Shown piece after piece: positions 7,116 through 7,693 of a stretch of DNA of 7,693 bases. The DNA is from Rhodococcus sp. IITR03 (GTDB taxonomy: Bacteria > Actinomycetota > Actinomycetes > Mycobacteriales > Mycobacteriaceae), in NCBI GenBank assembly GCA_001017865.1, contig LATQ01000001.1, forward strand, positions 1,170,909 to 1,178,601. Reading direction: 5' to 3'. The first letter of the stretch is position 1; each line of letters begins with the position of its first letter. The position numbers and the translations under genes are program-made. The notes beneath the pieces are model-generated. The model saw only the letters and a program-made list of their open reading frames with translations, was not told the DNA's origin and ran no database searches.

Positions 7116-7693
7116 GTGAGCGACGACCACGCTGCCGGCAAGTCCACCATCGATGCCGCCGCACGGCAGAAGTCTGCCGACAAGGACGGCAAGCGCCCGC
7201 CGCGCGATCCGAACCTCGACACGGGTGTCATCCCGGTCGGATCCCCGCAGCTCCCGCCGGTGCGTGTCGCAGGTCCGGCCTCCCAGCCGCGCCGTCCGAT
7301 GCGCGGCCCCGATCTCATCGCCGGTGCTCGGTCGCCGGTGGTCGCTACCGTTTGCTCGCCCGCACGGTGGCGCGGCGGCCGTCCGCTTCTGGCAGGCGCT
7401 CGACGTCAAGCTCAGATCGCGAGGTCGCGCTGACCTTCGTCGACGCGGAACAGCGCGCGGCCGACGGCACCGGCCCGACTCGCCGCAGGCCGTGCTCTCG
7501 CGCACCCTGCGCCTCGGTCGTATCAATTCGCCCGGACTCGCCCGCGTCCTCGACGTGGTGCGCGGCAGCTCGGGCGGCATCGTCGTCTCGGAGTGGACCC
7601 CGGCCGGTCGCTGAAGGAGATGTCCACCACCGAGCCGTCGCCGATCGGTGCGGCACGTGCGATCCGCGCGCTCGCGGCCGCGGCCGAGGCGTC
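7116..7693 (+). CDS. Kinase-like (probable pseudokinase) protein, N-terminal part, frameshifted, runs off right edge
   Basis: From GTG 7116 the protein starts MSDDHAAGKSTIDAAARQ, a charged disordered region with PNLDTGVIPVG, up to DLIAGA. The frame then changes five times. Stitched together the frames give a Hanks-type kinase N-lobe: VAGGRYRLLAR (7331-7362), HGGAAAVRFWQALDVKL (7363-7413), DREVALTFVDAEQ (from 7415), DSPQAVLSRTLRLGRINSPG (from 7477), ARVLDVVRGSSGGIVVSEWTP, then SLKEMSTTEPSP (from 7608). In active kinases the DREVALK segment carries the ATP-binding lysine; here threonine (about residue 107) replaces it, and the glycine-loop equivalent lacks the GxGxxG pattern. This matches the inactive kinase domain fused to MviN in M. 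tuberculosis, which once phosphorylated by PknB recruits FhaA and restrains lipid II export (established there). A similar partner role with MurJ is inferred from adjacency. The C-lobe is beyond the window. Confidence 0.75.
7328..7607 (+). other. Cluster of five frameshifts in the kinase-like gene
   Basis: Proposed repairs are: one G in CTCGG(G)TCGCC at 7330-7331; one C in CCGC(C)ACGG near 7363; one extra A at 7414 (CTC-A-GATCGC, giving KL-DREVAL); one C in GGCCC(C)GAC near 7476; and one G in CCGG(G)CCGG at 7602-7603. Each restores kinase-like sequence on both sides. Density is far higher than elsewhere in the window, suggesting falling consensus quality toward the right end. Confidence 0.7.

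Noticed and set aside
1..7693. CRISPR arrays, tRNA/rRNA genes, insertion sequences, phage or defence modules
   Set aside because: No spaced repeats, cloverleaf-like sequences, transposase motifs or terminal repeats were seen; the gene order is the conserved actinobacterial one.

Overview
The window looks like a chromosomal segment from a high-GC actinobacterium of the Mycobacteriales, most likely Rhodococcus or a close relative. The evidence is strong G/C bias at codon third positions, GTG starts, and a gene order that from memory matches the Mycobacterium tuberculosis locus pcnA (Rv3907c) - mutT4 (Rv3908) - Rv3909 - mviN/murJ (Rv3910), which lies next to sigM. No database search was possible; all family calls come from reading motifs.

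Left part, minus strand: the first 274 bases hold the N-terminus of a molybdopterin oxidoreductase, probably an assimilatory nitrate reductase, running off the left edge. Its 141-base upstream gap holds a hairpin that probably ends pcnA transcription, a set of GlnR-like half-sites, and a second inverted repeat touching the Shine-Dalgarno. Next comes an intact CCA-adding tRNA nucleotidyltransferase gene (pcnA). A short divergent promoter region of about 75 bases separates it from the rightward genes.

Right part, plus strand: a tightly packed, probably translationally coupled operon encodes a Nudix hydrolase (mutT4-like), a large secreted membrane-anchored DUF6049 protein (Rv3909-like), the lipid II flippase MurJ, and the start of a kinase-like protein. 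That last protein corresponds to the pseudokinase part of M. tuberculosis MviN but is encoded here as a separate gene. The operon couples a housecleaning enzyme with cell-wall precursor export and its presumed regulator. Start/stop overlaps (ATGA or GTGA type) occur at three junctions, one of them only after correcting a likely one-base loss.

The most striking property is that every rightward gene is broken by frameshifts: two in mutT4, at least one in the DUF6049 gene, two in murJ and five within about 275 bases of the kinase-like gene. Most are explained by loss of one G or C from a short G/C run, and each repair restores family-typical protein sequence. Because murJ should be essential, I read these as consensus or sequencing errors rather than decay. 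I found no mobile element, CRISPR array, RNA gene or new defence-like system. The items most worth a second look are regulatory (a leaderless Nudix start, operator-like repeats) and the separate pseudokinase lacking the catalytic lysine.
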